From CAYUQT01 sp964446835 (GTDB taxonomy: Bacteria > Planctomycetota > Phycisphaerae > UBA1845 > JAFGLZ01), in contig CAYUQT010000041.1 of the NCBI GenBank assembly GCA_964446835.1, forward strand, positions 1 through 64,000: 64,000 bases of DNA, in the 5' to 3' direction. The notes beneath the pieces were generated by a model. It was not told the DNA's origin and ran no database searches. It was given only the letters and a program-made list of their open reading frames with translations. The position numbers were made by a program, and so were the translations under genes. Of this stretch, positions 46,412-54,054 are shown one piece after another (the stretch's first letter is position 1; every line of letters begins with the position of its first letter).

Positions 46412-47713
46412 TCAATGCCGCTCAGGCAGAGCCGGGCCGATCGGGCGCCGGCCCAGGATCATCTTGGTTCCTTCACCCGCGAGCCAAAGGTATGTGTCCG
46501 ACGGCAATCCCTCGTATGTGACGAAATGAGCCTGCGTGGGCGGCGTATTGGACACCTTGAAGATCGCGGTGCCCTCGTCGACCTCATCGAACATGGCCAC
46601 ATAGCCCATATCGAGGCCAAGTCCGGCAGCCGCATGAAACTGCCTCCAGAAGAACTTGCCCCCCTGCCGGGGGATGTTCGACTTTCCGGCGGGAAGCTGC
46701 TTCAGGTTGTCCCAACTGAACCCGGGATAGAAGACGGGGATATACAGCATGCCGATACGGCGTGCTTCTTCGACGTCTTGCCGCCAATAGGCCGTCGAGG
46801 CCCATTTGAGGCCTGCGCCATCCAGTGAGTAGTTGCCCACATTCCACGGGCAGATCGCGTCGAAGCGGCGAAAGACGCCCGACCAACCCGGCTCCTTCTC
46901 CGTCCGCCATTCCCACTCGCATCCACCGACCAGAAACACACGGGGCTTCGACTCGTTCTTGAAAAAGTCGATGATCCGGTTGGCAACCTCAGAGTTAAGG
47001 TTCTGCTTCGTATAGAATCCCCAGACCATCAGTACCGGCCGCCCCTCATGATGGAGATACCGAGGGTCGTTCGGTATCCCGGCCTCGACCAGGCGCTTCA
47101 ACTCGCGGGTCATGACGTCGTAGAGCCTGTCCGTCGGCATCGCGGCCATATCGTAAACGAGCGCCCACACGCGGCCGGTGCTGCGAGCGGCATCACGAAC
47201 GTTTTCCAGAACGCGCATGCGAGACGGATAGCGTCCTTCGTTCGGACCGCCCGGGAGATCCACTACGAAGTGCTGAAGCCAGACGCCCTGAATGCCATAG
47301 TGGGCCATCCATTCGAAATGCCGCAGGACCGTCCGCGGGTTCTCGGAGCTGAACAGGGCCGCCGCGCTGCCGTCGGGGTAGGTGAAGCCGGAAGCAGGAT
47401 AACGCTCCGCCGGAGAGCACTCCGTCATGTCCGGCCACATCTCGAACGTCAGTGTGTCCGGCGCGATGCGATGTGACTCTCGGCTCCAGTGAATCCACCC
47501 CATGCCGGCCCGGTCTCCTGGACACCGGAACCATCCCTGATAGCCGCACATCACCTTCCCGCGCAACGTCGACGCATCGACCGGCACGCCAACGGCGTTC
47601 TCGGCACCGGTTGCTGCCGACATCCCTGCCAACAGGCCGGCGAAGATGGTTTGAAGCGCCGCTGTCACCAGTCTGCGCCCTCTTCCGAAACGAAACGATT
47701 GATAGCCCGCCAT
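46412..47713 (-). CDS. Exported GH99/GH71-like glycoside hydrolase
   Basis: The 433-residue protein has a signal peptide (about residues 1-38, SAATGA) followed by GKVMCGYQGWFRCPGDRAGMGWIHW. This is the N-terminal signature of planctomycete and Bacteroidetes GH71/99-like proteins. Later parts fit a TIM barrel with VWALVYDMAAM, PVLMVWGFYTKQ, DAICPWNVGNY and a GYVAMFDEVDEGTAIFK segment that supplies acidic residues. ATG 47713 follows GGGAGA. A degraded copy of its 3' end lies at 42704-42775. The family acts on mannans or glycans with terminal alpha-glycosides; the substrate here is unknown. Confidence 0.72.
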   Translation of the reverse strand: MAGYQSFRFGRGRRLVTAALQTIFAGLLAGMSAATGAENAVGVPVDASTLRGKVMCGYQGWFRCPGDRAGMGWIHWSRESHRIAPDTLTFEMWPDMTECSPAERYPASGFTYPDGSAAALFSSENPRTVLRHFEWMAHYGIQGVWLQHFVVDLPGGPNEGRYPSRMRVLENVRDAARSTGRVWALVYDMAAMPTDRLYDVMTRELKRLVEAGIPNDPRYLHHEGRPVLMVWGFYTKQNLNSEVANRIIDFFKNESKPRVFLVGGCEWEWRTEKEPGWSGVFRRFDAICPWNVGNYSLDGAGLKWASTAYWRQDVEEARRIGMLYIPVFYPGFSWDNLKQLPAGKSNIPRQGGKFFWRQFHAAAGLGLDMGYVAMFDEVDEGTAIFKVSNTPPTQAHFVTYEGLPSDTYLWLAGEGTKMILGRRPIGPALPERH

Positions 47714-47901
47714 CGCGTCTGATTCTCCCGGTAGTGGTCGTTCGGATACAGAGGACATTCTGTCCGAGCAGATCGATGGCAGCAACCGTCTTGCGAGCCC
47801 GTAGAGGCACTGTGAGCCTCGACACACCCTCACGGCACAGAGGCGCGACGTGCGACGTGGTGCGTCAAGACGGAACCTACACGACTGTTCATCCAGTCGT
47901 C

Positions 47902-49254
47902 CTACGGCACCCGAATCCGGGCGTAGCGCAGGGTACCGCCCAGGTCGCCGAAGAGGTCGAGCAGCGGCGATGGGGCGCACCCGGCTCGGGGCGTGGCCGT
48001 GTAGAACGAAGGGAGCGGCTTCCGCAGGGGAATCCGAACCGCCAGTGCAATCGGCCCGTCTCGCCCGATCTCGATCAGCCGGTCCTCGGAGACCGCCTTG
48101 CCGGCCGCATCCCGTCCGCTAGCGTAATAGACCGCGAACAGCCGTCCGTCCGGAAGCACGACAAAGCGGCCGTTGCCGGGGCTCTCGCCTGCCGGCTGCC
48201 CTTCGCGCCACTCCAGGATCGACCGGCGGAGCTTCACCTGCCCATCCACCACGACGGCGTAGTTGAGTGCGACGCTCTGTTTCGCATCCGGGAAGAACTT
48301 GGCACGGAGCCGCTCGTCGAGGGCACGTTCAGTCCACAGCAGATGGACGCGGCCGTCGGCGCCAACATGAAGGTCGCAGGGGAAGATCCAGCCGCACGTG
48401 CGGTCGCGCGAGGCGACCTCGACCCACTCATGGAATCGGCCGGTCGAGATGTCGTCGCTCCACGTGAAGAACAGCCGGCGGAAATCGTAGTCCCAGTCGC
48501 GTCCCGTCAGTTCCTTCTTGAACTGGCGCCACTTCGTGTACGGCTCAATAATGTCGGACACGCCGCAGAAATAGACCTTGCGCTGCCGAATGGCGACATT
48601 GGGGTAGCAGACTCGAATCGGCTGGGGCTTGTCGTATTCGGCACCTATCGGAAAGCCGAGCGCCCCCTGCTTCGCCCAACGGCCCTCGCGGTCGAACAGG
48701 GTCCAGTAGGCTCGATCGTAGGCCGTGTTGTAGAAGAGGATGAACTCGCGGCTGGCCGCATCGGCGGCGAAGCTGCGGTAGGTGTGCCCGTGGAAGGCAA
48801 TCGGGCGGTCCCATGCGGGTGTGAGCGTCTTGGGCGGCATATTCGGATTCGACGCCGAGAACTCGAGAACCTGGGGCGTCGCGGCGCCGTCGTATTCCTG
48901 GGGCTTCGACGCATTCGGATTCACAGACAGAAAGACGCGGCCGTCGGGAAAGGCCACCATGGGGCAAGGCTCGCGTTCGTGCGTACCCTCGCCCTTGGAT
49001 GCGAGCTTCCAGCCGTCGGCCAGACGCCGAAAGAGCGTCCAGCGAACGTTGTTCAGCGGTTTGTAGCCGGACAGGGTCTCGAGGCCGCTGGCCAGCAGCT
49101 CATCGCCGACGCGCACGAGGCACGTGTTGCCGTGAGTCCACATCGGCCCGGCGCCGTTGTTGGCCGCGGTGTAGGAATAGACATCTTCTTCCACTTCGAC
49201 GACCGGAGCCGGACTGCCCGCCATTGCAGCAACGGCCAGGAATGCAGTCAGCAT
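47902..49254 (-). CDS. Exported beta-propeller-like (BNR-type) protein
   Basis: I recognise the architecture and not the function. The 450-residue protein has a signal peptide (about 1-17) and repeated short strands with DGR/DG turns (AFPDGRVFLSVN, VGADGRVHLLW, VLPDGRLFAVYY), as seen in BNR/sialidase-like propellers. No intact S-x-D-x-G-x-x-W Asp-box is obvious. GAGGAGG eight bases upstream makes ATG 49254 certain. It is flanked by a GH99-like gene and an esterase gene on the same strand, with gaps of about 120 to 190 bases. A glycan-binding or lyase role is a guess. Confidence 0.65.
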   Translation of the reverse strand: MLTAFLAVAAMAGSPAPVVEVEEDVYSYTAANNGAGPMWTHGNTCLVRVGDELLASGLETLSGYKPLNNVRWTLFRRLADGWKLASKGEGTHEREPCPMVAFPDGRVFLSVNPNASKPQEYDGAATPQVLEFSASNPNMPPKTLTPAWDRPIAFHGHTYRSFAADAASREFILFYNTAYDRAYWTLFDREGRWAKQGALGFPIGAEYDKPQPIRVCYPNVAIRQRKVYFCGVSDIIEPYTKWRQFKKELTGRDWDYDFRRLFFTWSDDISTGRFHEWVEVASRDRTCGWIFPCDLHVGADGRVHLLWTERALDERLRAKFFPDAKQSVALNYAVVVDGQVKLRRSILEWREGQPAGESPGNGRFVVLPDGRLFAVYYASGRDAAGKAVSEDRLIEIGRDGPIALAVRIPLRKPLPSFYTATPRAGCAPSPLLDLFGDLGGTLRYARIRVP

Positions 49255-49374
49255 CTGTTCGACCTCCTCATGGTTCGGGCCGGAAGCAACCGGCCGATCC
49301 CCTCGCGCCTCGGCAAACGGGCCGGTGCCCGGAGCGGTTCTTTCGCACGAAGCTCAGGACCTGCGTGCACCTTC

Positions 49375-50625
49375 TCACGGCCGCAGCCAGCGGTCAAGCC
49401 AAGCGAAGGCCTTGTCCTGCATGGTCGCGTTGAACTCGTGCGGCCCGTCATAGGTCACACCCTGAAAGCGATCGGGAACGCCAGCCTTGGCATACACCGC
49501 AGCAATCTTCTTAAAGGCTGCGTTCACACCATCCATCACAAAAAGCCTGTCCTGCGTGCCGTGGATAACCATCAGACCGCCGGGAACGTTCATCGATACG
49601 ATGTCCGGCAAGTCCATGAACTGGTACAAGCCCGGAATGACCTTCATGAAGCCGATGCTGGTCAACTTGGATTCGAGCATCGGGCCATAGGCGGACATCC
49701 AGCCGACCACGACAGCCGCCTTGATGCGCGGGTCCAGACCCGCCAGGTGCGCCGAGCGAAAGCCGCCCACCGACAGCCCGCAGCAGCCGATGCGATCCGG
49801 GTCCACCTCGGGCCGCGTCACCAGGTAGTCTACGGTCCGCAGATCGTCCAGCAGCATCACACCCGACCAGGTGATTCCGGCCTCGAACAGGCCCGTGGCT
49901 ACCAGAGTCGTGCTCGCACTGGACCGGCGATTGAACCGAGTCACGTCGTCGGCGCTCATGCGTGCCGGATCGTGCCACGACGGCGGGTCTTCGGCGAGCA
50001 GCATCCGCCGTTCGCCCCAGTAGAACATGTCGATGGCGAGGACCACGTAGCCCCGCTTGACCAGTTCGGTGGCGACGCTGCGTCCCGAATAGCACGCCCG
50101 CTTGAATTCGGTCAGCGACGGGTGCTCGTTGGGGAGCTGAACGAGTTTCTCTTTGCCCCAGACAAAGAAGGCGCCGTGGTCGTGAAGGGCGACGATCGCC
50201 GGGCGACGCCCGTCCCGGCCCTTGGGAATCAGCAGATACGCCGGCACGCGCAGATCGGGCGTCGTATTGAAAGTGAGCTTCTCCCGGACGTAGTCGCCAC
50301 AGTCCGTTCGCTCGACGATCTCGGCGCGCGGGTCGCAGGCCGGCGGGCTGTACTCGAACAAGCTGAGCACCTTGGCCCGGCCTTCCCGCTTCCAGCTTTC
50401 CACGTCGCTGAAGCGGTCGTTCAGAAACGACAGGGGCAGGGTCGAACGCTCCGCCGTGGTCCGTACAAAGGGATACAAGCTGCCGATCTGGGCATTGGGG
50501 CGAATCGGTTCAGCCGCCGGTGCCCGACTCGCCTCCTGGGCAACGATACGGGAACTCAACACGCCCGACGCGATGGCGGCCACAACAAGTATCGCAATCG
50601 GCAGACGACTGTTTGATGCACCCAT
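49375..50625 (-). CDS. Exported alpha/beta hydrolase (acetyl xylan esterase-like)
   Basis: The 416-residue protein has an export signal (residues 1-32, ending near VAQEAS) and an alpha/beta hydrolase domain of the Abhydrolase_7/AXE1-like group. The nucleophile elbow is GLSVGG with Ser285. FNTTPDLRVPAYLLIPKG and IVALHDHGAFFVWGKEK come earlier, and an Asp and His are expected in MVIHGTQDRLF and YDGPHEFN. GGGAGG eight bases before ATG 50625 is strong. It is likely a carbohydrate esterase that removes acetyl or other acyl groups from polysaccharides next to the glycosidases encoded nearby. Confidence 0.82.
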   Translation of the reverse strand: MGASNSRLPIAILVVAAIASGVLSSRIVAQEASRAPAAEPIRPNAQIGSLYPFVRTTAERSTLPLSFLNDRFSDVESWKREGRAKVLSLFEYSPPACDPRAEIVERTDCGDYVREKLTFNTTPDLRVPAYLLIPKGRDGRRPAIVALHDHGAFFVWGKEKLVQLPNEHPSLTEFKRACYSGRSVATELVKRGYVVLAIDMFYWGERRMLLAEDPPSWHDPARMSADDVTRFNRRSSASTTLVATGLFEAGITWSGVMLLDDLRTVDYLVTRPEVDPDRIGCCGLSVGGFRSAHLAGLDPRIKAAVVVGWMSAYGPMLESKLTSIGFMKVIPGLYQFMDLPDIVSMNVPGGLMVIHGTQDRLFVMDGVNAAFKKIAAVYAKAGVPDRFQGVTYDGPHEFNATMQDKAFAWLDRWLRP

Positions 50626-50858
50626 CTTCGTATCCTCCCAATGCTTCGGTTTGCAGTTCTTCAGACCTGTGGCACGCCTCCGGACCCGTGCGCGGAGTCA
50701 GTCTACCGTATATCACCTCGCTGCATCTACCGACGACGGTAATACTCACCTGGACCTTCCACAGAGTGAACCCGAGCGACGCATGGGGAATGGGAGTGCG
50801 ACGGGATCACATCTGAGGAGGCTGCAGAGTATCATGGCGGGCAGAAAGGGGAGTCTGC

Positions 50859-52670
50859 ATGTCCACAGCCGCGATCACCCTCGTGTCGGTCATAGGGTTG
50901 GCAGGCGAAACCAGCGACGTCATCCGCATCGACCGACTGAAGCCCATGGGTGACCGTTACCAGGCTACCGTACCCGATACGCTCGATCTGGCCGAACGGG
51001 CCAGGCTGTCGGTCCACGGGCTGACCAGCTTCCTGAATCCCAAAGCCAACTATGGACCCTATGGCCACACCTACTTCAACGCCCATCCGGCGTACATGTC
51101 CGACATGCCCGGCGGACCTCCCAACTGGGGCAAGATCGCCGAATCCCTCATCATGGCGCGCCTCATGTGCGGCAGCGATGAACGCCTGGACATCGAGGAG
51201 AAGATGCTCAAGGGGATGCTCGCCTCCGGATGGATGAAGATCAACCCCGACGCACCCACCCCGGTATCCCGCGTGATGCTGGCGCTCATGGCCGTCTATC
51301 AGCTCGATCCGAACCCCGCTCTGAAGGAAGCGATCGACCGGATGGCCGAAGAACACTGCAGGGTCGCCAAGCGCAAGGCCGACTACGCCTACTACTACGA
51401 CGGCCCACCGGATGAGAAGGATACCATGCTCGGCGTTCTGGGTCCGTGGTTGAACGTGTTCATTCAGGGTTGCGCAATTCGGCCCCTGAGCCGATGGTCG
51501 GTCTTGAGCGGCCAAGACAAGTACCTCGCCTTCGCCGGCGACCTGACGAAGTATCTGCTCAAGCCGGAGCTGTGGAAGCCGGAGTCGGCCCCGAAGGCCG
51601 TGGTGGGTGCCGACCACGGGCACTTCAGCGGACACCATCATTCGTACACGCAGGCGCTCATGGGGCTTCTCTCTTATGCCGGTGCCACCCACAACGCCCG
51701 GTTGAAAGAGTTCGTCCGCGAAAGCTATGAGTACATGCGCACCTTCGGCATCGCGCGCATCGGACTCTTCGGAGAGGGCTGCACCACGGGCGATATGACG
51801 TTTCTGGCTATCAAGCTGAGCGATCTTGGTGTGGGCGACTACTGGGAAGATGCCGACCAGTACGTAAGGAATCACCTTGCGGAGCTTCAGATTACCGACG
51901 GTTCGAGGCTGAAAGACGCCGTGGAGGCAATGCCCGGAGGCCGGGGAAAGAACGATACAGCCCAGGGCCCACTGGACCCCAACAACGAGACCGTGGACAG
52001 CGTCGTTGACAGGAATGTGGGCGTGTTTCTATCGGATGCCACGCATCCCACGCGGGTCCCGGACCACAGTCTACTGTACACGATCTGCTGTACGGGCAAC
52101 TGCACGCCGGCGATGTACTTCGCCTGGGAGTCTGCCGTGCGGTGCAAGGAGGGCATTGCCCAGGTGAATCTCCTCCTGAACCGCGCCTCCGCGTGGCTGG
52201 ATGTCGACAGCTACCTGCCGTATGAGGGCAAGGTGATCCTTCGCAACAAGACAGCCCGAAGGCTGTCGGTGCGAATTCCGCGATGGGTCGATGACAGGAC
52301 CGTCCAATGCCGGATCAACGACCGGGCGGCCCGACTATTCCGGGTCGGACGGTATCTGGTTTTCGACGCCCTGAACGAGAGGGACGTCGTCTCTATTGAG
52401 TTCCCGGTTGTCGAAACGACCGAGTCCTACACCCTGCTGTGGAAGCAGTCGGAGTTCTGGAAAGAATCGACCCACCCCGGCCGATCATGGCAGGCCTTGG
52501 CAATACCGGTTCGATACACCTGTCGCTTCCGCGGCAATACGCTGGTGGACATCTCGCCTCGGGATCAGGGACCTGGTTATCCGCTCTACCTGCGGGAACA
52601 CTTCAAGAAGACCCAGGCACTCATGAAGCAGGTAACCCGCTACATCTCCCCCGTAATTCTGGAGTGGTAG
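50859..52670 (+). CDS. GH127/DUF1680-like glycoside hydrolase (paralogue)
   Basis: The 603-residue product resembles 30124-32148. It has the same Glu-Gly-Cys motif (GEGCTTGDM near 305), a Cys-Cys pair (ICCTGN near 410), and the ending VRIPRW followed by GNTLVDISP. These Cys and Glu residues match the zinc-thiolate site of GH127-type arabinofuranosidases. The N terminus has only a weak hydrophobic stretch, so export is less clear than for its paralogue. The closest possible ribosome site is weak. It is divergent from the esterase gene, sharing a 230-base intergenic region. Confidence 0.7.
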   Translation: MSTAAITLVSVIGLAGETSDVIRIDRLKPMGDRYQATVPDTLDLAERARLSVHGLTSFLNPKANYGPYGHTYFNAHPAYMSDMPGGPPNWGKIAESLIMARLMCGSDERLDIEEKMLKGMLASGWMKINPDAPTPVSRVMLALMAVYQLDPNPALKEAIDRMAEEHCRVAKRKADYAYYYDGPPDEKDTMLGVLGPWLNVFIQGCAIRPLSRWSVLSGQDKYLAFAGDLTKYLLKPELWKPESAPKAVVGADHGHFSGHHHSYTQALMGLLSYAGATHNARLKEFVRESYEYMRTFGIARIGLFGEGCTTGDMTFLAIKLSDLGVGDYWEDADQYVRNHLAELQITDGSRLKDAVEAMPGGRGKNDTAQGPLDPNNETVDSVVDRNVGVFLSDATHPTRVPDHSLLYTICCTGNCTPAMYFAWESAVRCKEGIAQVNLLLNRASAWLDVDSYLPYEGKVILRNKTARRLSVRIPRWVDDRTVQCRINDRAARLFRVGRYLVFDALNERDVVSIEFPVVETTESYTLLWKQSEFWKESTHPGRSWQALAIPVRYTCRFRGNTLVDISPRDQGPGYPLYLREHFKKTQALMKQVTRYISPVILEW

Positions 52671-52717
52671 CAGAAGGATCCCAAGGCGATCGCTGCCGAA
52701 GAATAGGTCTTGAGCCG

Positions 52718-53977
52718 TCACGTCTCCACGACCAGGGCCACGTGCTGAATGGCATTGTTGCCCGACTTGGGCAACGGTCGAGGCAACGGTTGGGCGATTC
52801 CGTTTGCGTCGATCGTGCGGCAGCGAACGTGATACTTCCCCGGCTGCAAGCCGCCCTGCAGCCCTGCCCAGTGGACAATCGTGTATCGCAGAGGCCACGA
52901 GCGGGGTCTTCCCGTTGCCGAATCGAACTGCAAAGGCACATCCGGCAGCTTGCCCGCCGGAAGGCCGCCTCCCCAGTCGCTCGGCGGAGGGAGGATACGA
53001 GCGTCTCGCCAATCCAGCGTCTCGAAGTAGGGATCGTCCGACGGCAGCGGGGCATCCTGCGGATGCAGCGAGTATTGGACCTTACTCAGTCCGGATATGC
53101 CCACTTGCGCGAATCCCACCAGCGGAACCGATCGGTTGGATTTCACCTTGGCTGGTGGGTGGATGAAGCGGGCGCAGGTCTTCATCGGGCTCTCGACGTC
53201 GTTGTTCCAGAGGGCGTAGGTGTCGTTGGCCTGGTAACTGTTGGTGAGAACCACTCGCTGCAGCCACTTGACGGACTTGTTGCCGTAGGCCTCCGGCACC
53301 ACCATGCGGACAGGTCCGCCGACCTTGGGCGTTAGCCACTGGCCGTTGAGCTTGTAGCAGAGAATGACCGGGAGTTCGCCCGGTGGGTCTTCAAGCACAC
53401 GGGCGATCGTCAGAGAACTCTGGAACCGCTGTTTGAGATCGTCGTTGTGATAGCCATGATAGTATAGGCGCCGAACGTTGGCCGTCGGATGAGCCAGCCG
53501 GATCACCTCTTTCAGCGGAACGCCTTCCCACAAACCCATCCCAACCGGATCGTCTATGTTGGTGCAGGTCATGACCTTGAGAAAGCGCACCGCGTGTTTC
53601 TCGGCCAGGGTCATCAGGCCCTGCCAATCCAGCGCTGTACCCCGTTCCCTGGAGAGGGGACGCTCCACCTTGCAGTCGCTGGTGGAATCCGGAACGACTT
53701 CCAGTTGCCATGTGCTGCGATCCAGACCCACCTGGCGCAGCTTCTCCGCCGGGAGCTGATCGACGCGAGGCCTCTCGCGCCCGAACTCATGGAACTGCTC
53801 CGGTGGTGTGAGATACTGGAGCTTCGCGATCGCTTCAGCCAGCGCAGACTCCGGGTCGCGCCCGTCCGCCGAGAGTCGGGAAGCGGACAACCCCATCGCT
53901 CCGACTGCCGCAGCCCCCATGAACCCTCGTCGAGAGAGAGCGGCTTGACTCCTGCTACAGACCGTCCGATCCGGCAT
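52718..53977 (-). CDS. Tat-exported molybdopterin-dependent oxidoreductase, sulfite-oxidase-like
   Basis: The 419-residue protein has a twin-arginine leader (SRRGFMGAA near residue 17) and a sulfite-oxidase-type molybdopterin domain with Cys138 in MTCTNI as the likely molybdenum ligand. A histidine-rich YYHGYHNDD lies near 170, and KVGGPVRMVVPEAYGNKSVKW near 235 binds the pterin. The end is a Mo-co dimerisation domain (RCRTIDANGIAQ). No heme domain or cytochrome gene adjoins, so the electron acceptor is unknown. ATG 53977 is used. It faces the GH127-like gene. Confidence 0.87.
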   Translation of the reverse strand: MPDRTVCSRSQAALSRRGFMGAAAVGAMGLSASRLSADGRDPESALAEAIAKLQYLTPPEQFHEFGRERPRVDQLPAEKLRQVGLDRSTWQLEVVPDSTSDCKVERPLSRERGTALDWQGLMTLAEKHAVRFLKVMTCTNIDDPVGMGLWEGVPLKEVIRLAHPTANVRRLYYHGYHNDDLKQRFQSSLTIARVLEDPPGELPVILCYKLNGQWLTPKVGGPVRMVVPEAYGNKSVKWLQRVVLTNSYQANDTYALWNNDVESPMKTCARFIHPPAKVKSNRSVPLVGFAQVGISGLSKVQYSLHPQDAPLPSDDPYFETLDWRDARILPPPSDWGGGLPAGKLPDVPLQFDSATGRPRSWPLRYTIVHWAGLQGGLQPGKYHVRCRTIDANGIAQPLPRPLPKSGNNAIQHVALVVET

Positions 53978-54007
53978 GGGTAAGGCCCTTTCCAAGATCT
54001 CTCAATA

Positions 54008-54028
54008 GCATCGGAGTGTATCCGATGC
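54008..54028 (-). terminator. Hairpin after the caspase-like gene
   Basis: GCATCGGA (54008-54015) pairs perfectly with TCCGATGC (54021-54028) around a five-base loop. On the minus strand it lies about 26 bases after the caspase-like stop and before the oxidoreductase gene. The following bases are only partly T-rich. Confidence 0.45.
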
Positions 54029-54054
54029 GCACCGTTGGATAAGCGCGCTTCATC

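Noticed and set aside
47452..50616. Open plus-strand frame of about 1050 codons
   Set aside because: It runs opposite three well-supported minus-strand genes that have ribosome sites and recognisable domains. The long opening is a by-product of GC-rich third positions, and its product has no domain or signal.
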